Assembly: GCA_024642295.1 (NCBI GenBank)
Contig: JAHEBK010000145.1
Location: 1-5,228 of the forward strand
DNA: 5,228 nt
From: Flavobacterium sp.
GTDB lineage: Bacteria > Bacteroidota > Bacteroidia > Flavobacteriales > Flavobacteriaceae
Direction of reading: 5' to 3'
The notes beneath the pieces were generated by a model. The model did not search any database and was not told where the DNA came from. It was given only the letters and a program-made list of their open reading frames with translations. Shown in pieces: positions 5,106 through 5,228 of this stretch. The stretch's first letter is position 1, and each line of letters begins with the position of its first letter. The translations under genes were made by a program, and so were the position numbers.

Positions 5106-5228
5106 TCAAGCATTTTCTATTAAATTCATATTAGAAACCAACTGTAATGTCTGTTCAATATCAAAATATTTATCCTTTAGCAAGTTAATTTGATACTTTA
5201 CAGGTAAATATTCACCCCATTTAGAAAA
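5106..5228 (-). CDS. 3' end of an unrecognised gene (last 40 codons)
   Basis: A minus-strand frame is open from the window edge at 5228 to a TGA at 5106-5108, giving 40 C-terminal residues that begin FSKWGEYLPVKYQINLLKDK and end in NMNLIENA. The composition (several Leu, Lys, Tyr and Asn, no stop in a very AT-rich stretch) looks like coding sequence and probably a helical tail. I cannot assign a family from this fragment. It ends 36 bp upstream of the ferredoxin ATG on the same strand, so the two may be cotranscribed, although a -7 element lies between them. The codon reading continues beyond the window. Confidence 0.65.
   Translation of the reverse strand, partial: FSKWGEYLPVKYQINLLKDKYFDIEQTLQLVSNMNLIENA

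Overview
This is an AT-rich chromosomal window that looks like Flavobacterium or a close relative (Flavobacteriaceae, Bacteroidota). The evidence is the protein content, the lack of strong Shine-Dalgarno sequences, and repeated matches to the Bacteroidota promoter -7 element TAnnTTTG just upstream of genes. I see no tRNA, rRNA, CRISPR array, insertion sequence, integrase or phage gene. No composition break suggests recent transfer. The window reads as ordinary core genome, and the less expected content lies in the intergenic DNA.

Layout. Positions 1-1176 (minus) hold phosphoglycerate kinase, complete at its start but cut by the window edge a few codons before its end. A 293-bp divergent intergenic region (1177-1469) separates it from a plus-strand run: holB (DNA polymerase III delta', 1470-2618), a small DoxX-like membrane protein 5 bp later (2624-3007), and a hotdog-fold acyl-CoA thioesterase (3114-3623). 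A 117-residue protein of unknown function follows (3756-4109), then a ferritin (4229-4756). The ferritin converges on a minus-strand thioredoxin-like [2Fe-2S] ferredoxin (4812-5069), with a strong hairpin terminator between them. The window ends in the 3' end of an unrecognised minus-strand gene (5106-5228).

How the genes relate. pgk, holB and the thioesterase are housekeeping functions (glycolysis, clamp loading, acyl-CoA hydrolysis) with no evident pathway link. holB and the DoxX-like gene probably share a transcript. The ferritin and the [2Fe-2S] ferredoxin make an iron-themed pair facing each other across a terminator that can work in both directions. The ferritin promoter region carries nested inverted repeats that could be regulator sites.

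The observations most worth a second look are: (1) two tandem, interlocked promoters before holB, the nearer of which would give a leaderless mRNA; (2) a nested palindrome in the pgk/holB divergent region; (3) the nested inverted repeats at the ferritin promoter; and (4) the unknown 117-residue gene beside ferritin. I found nothing that amounts to a convincing new multi-gene system.
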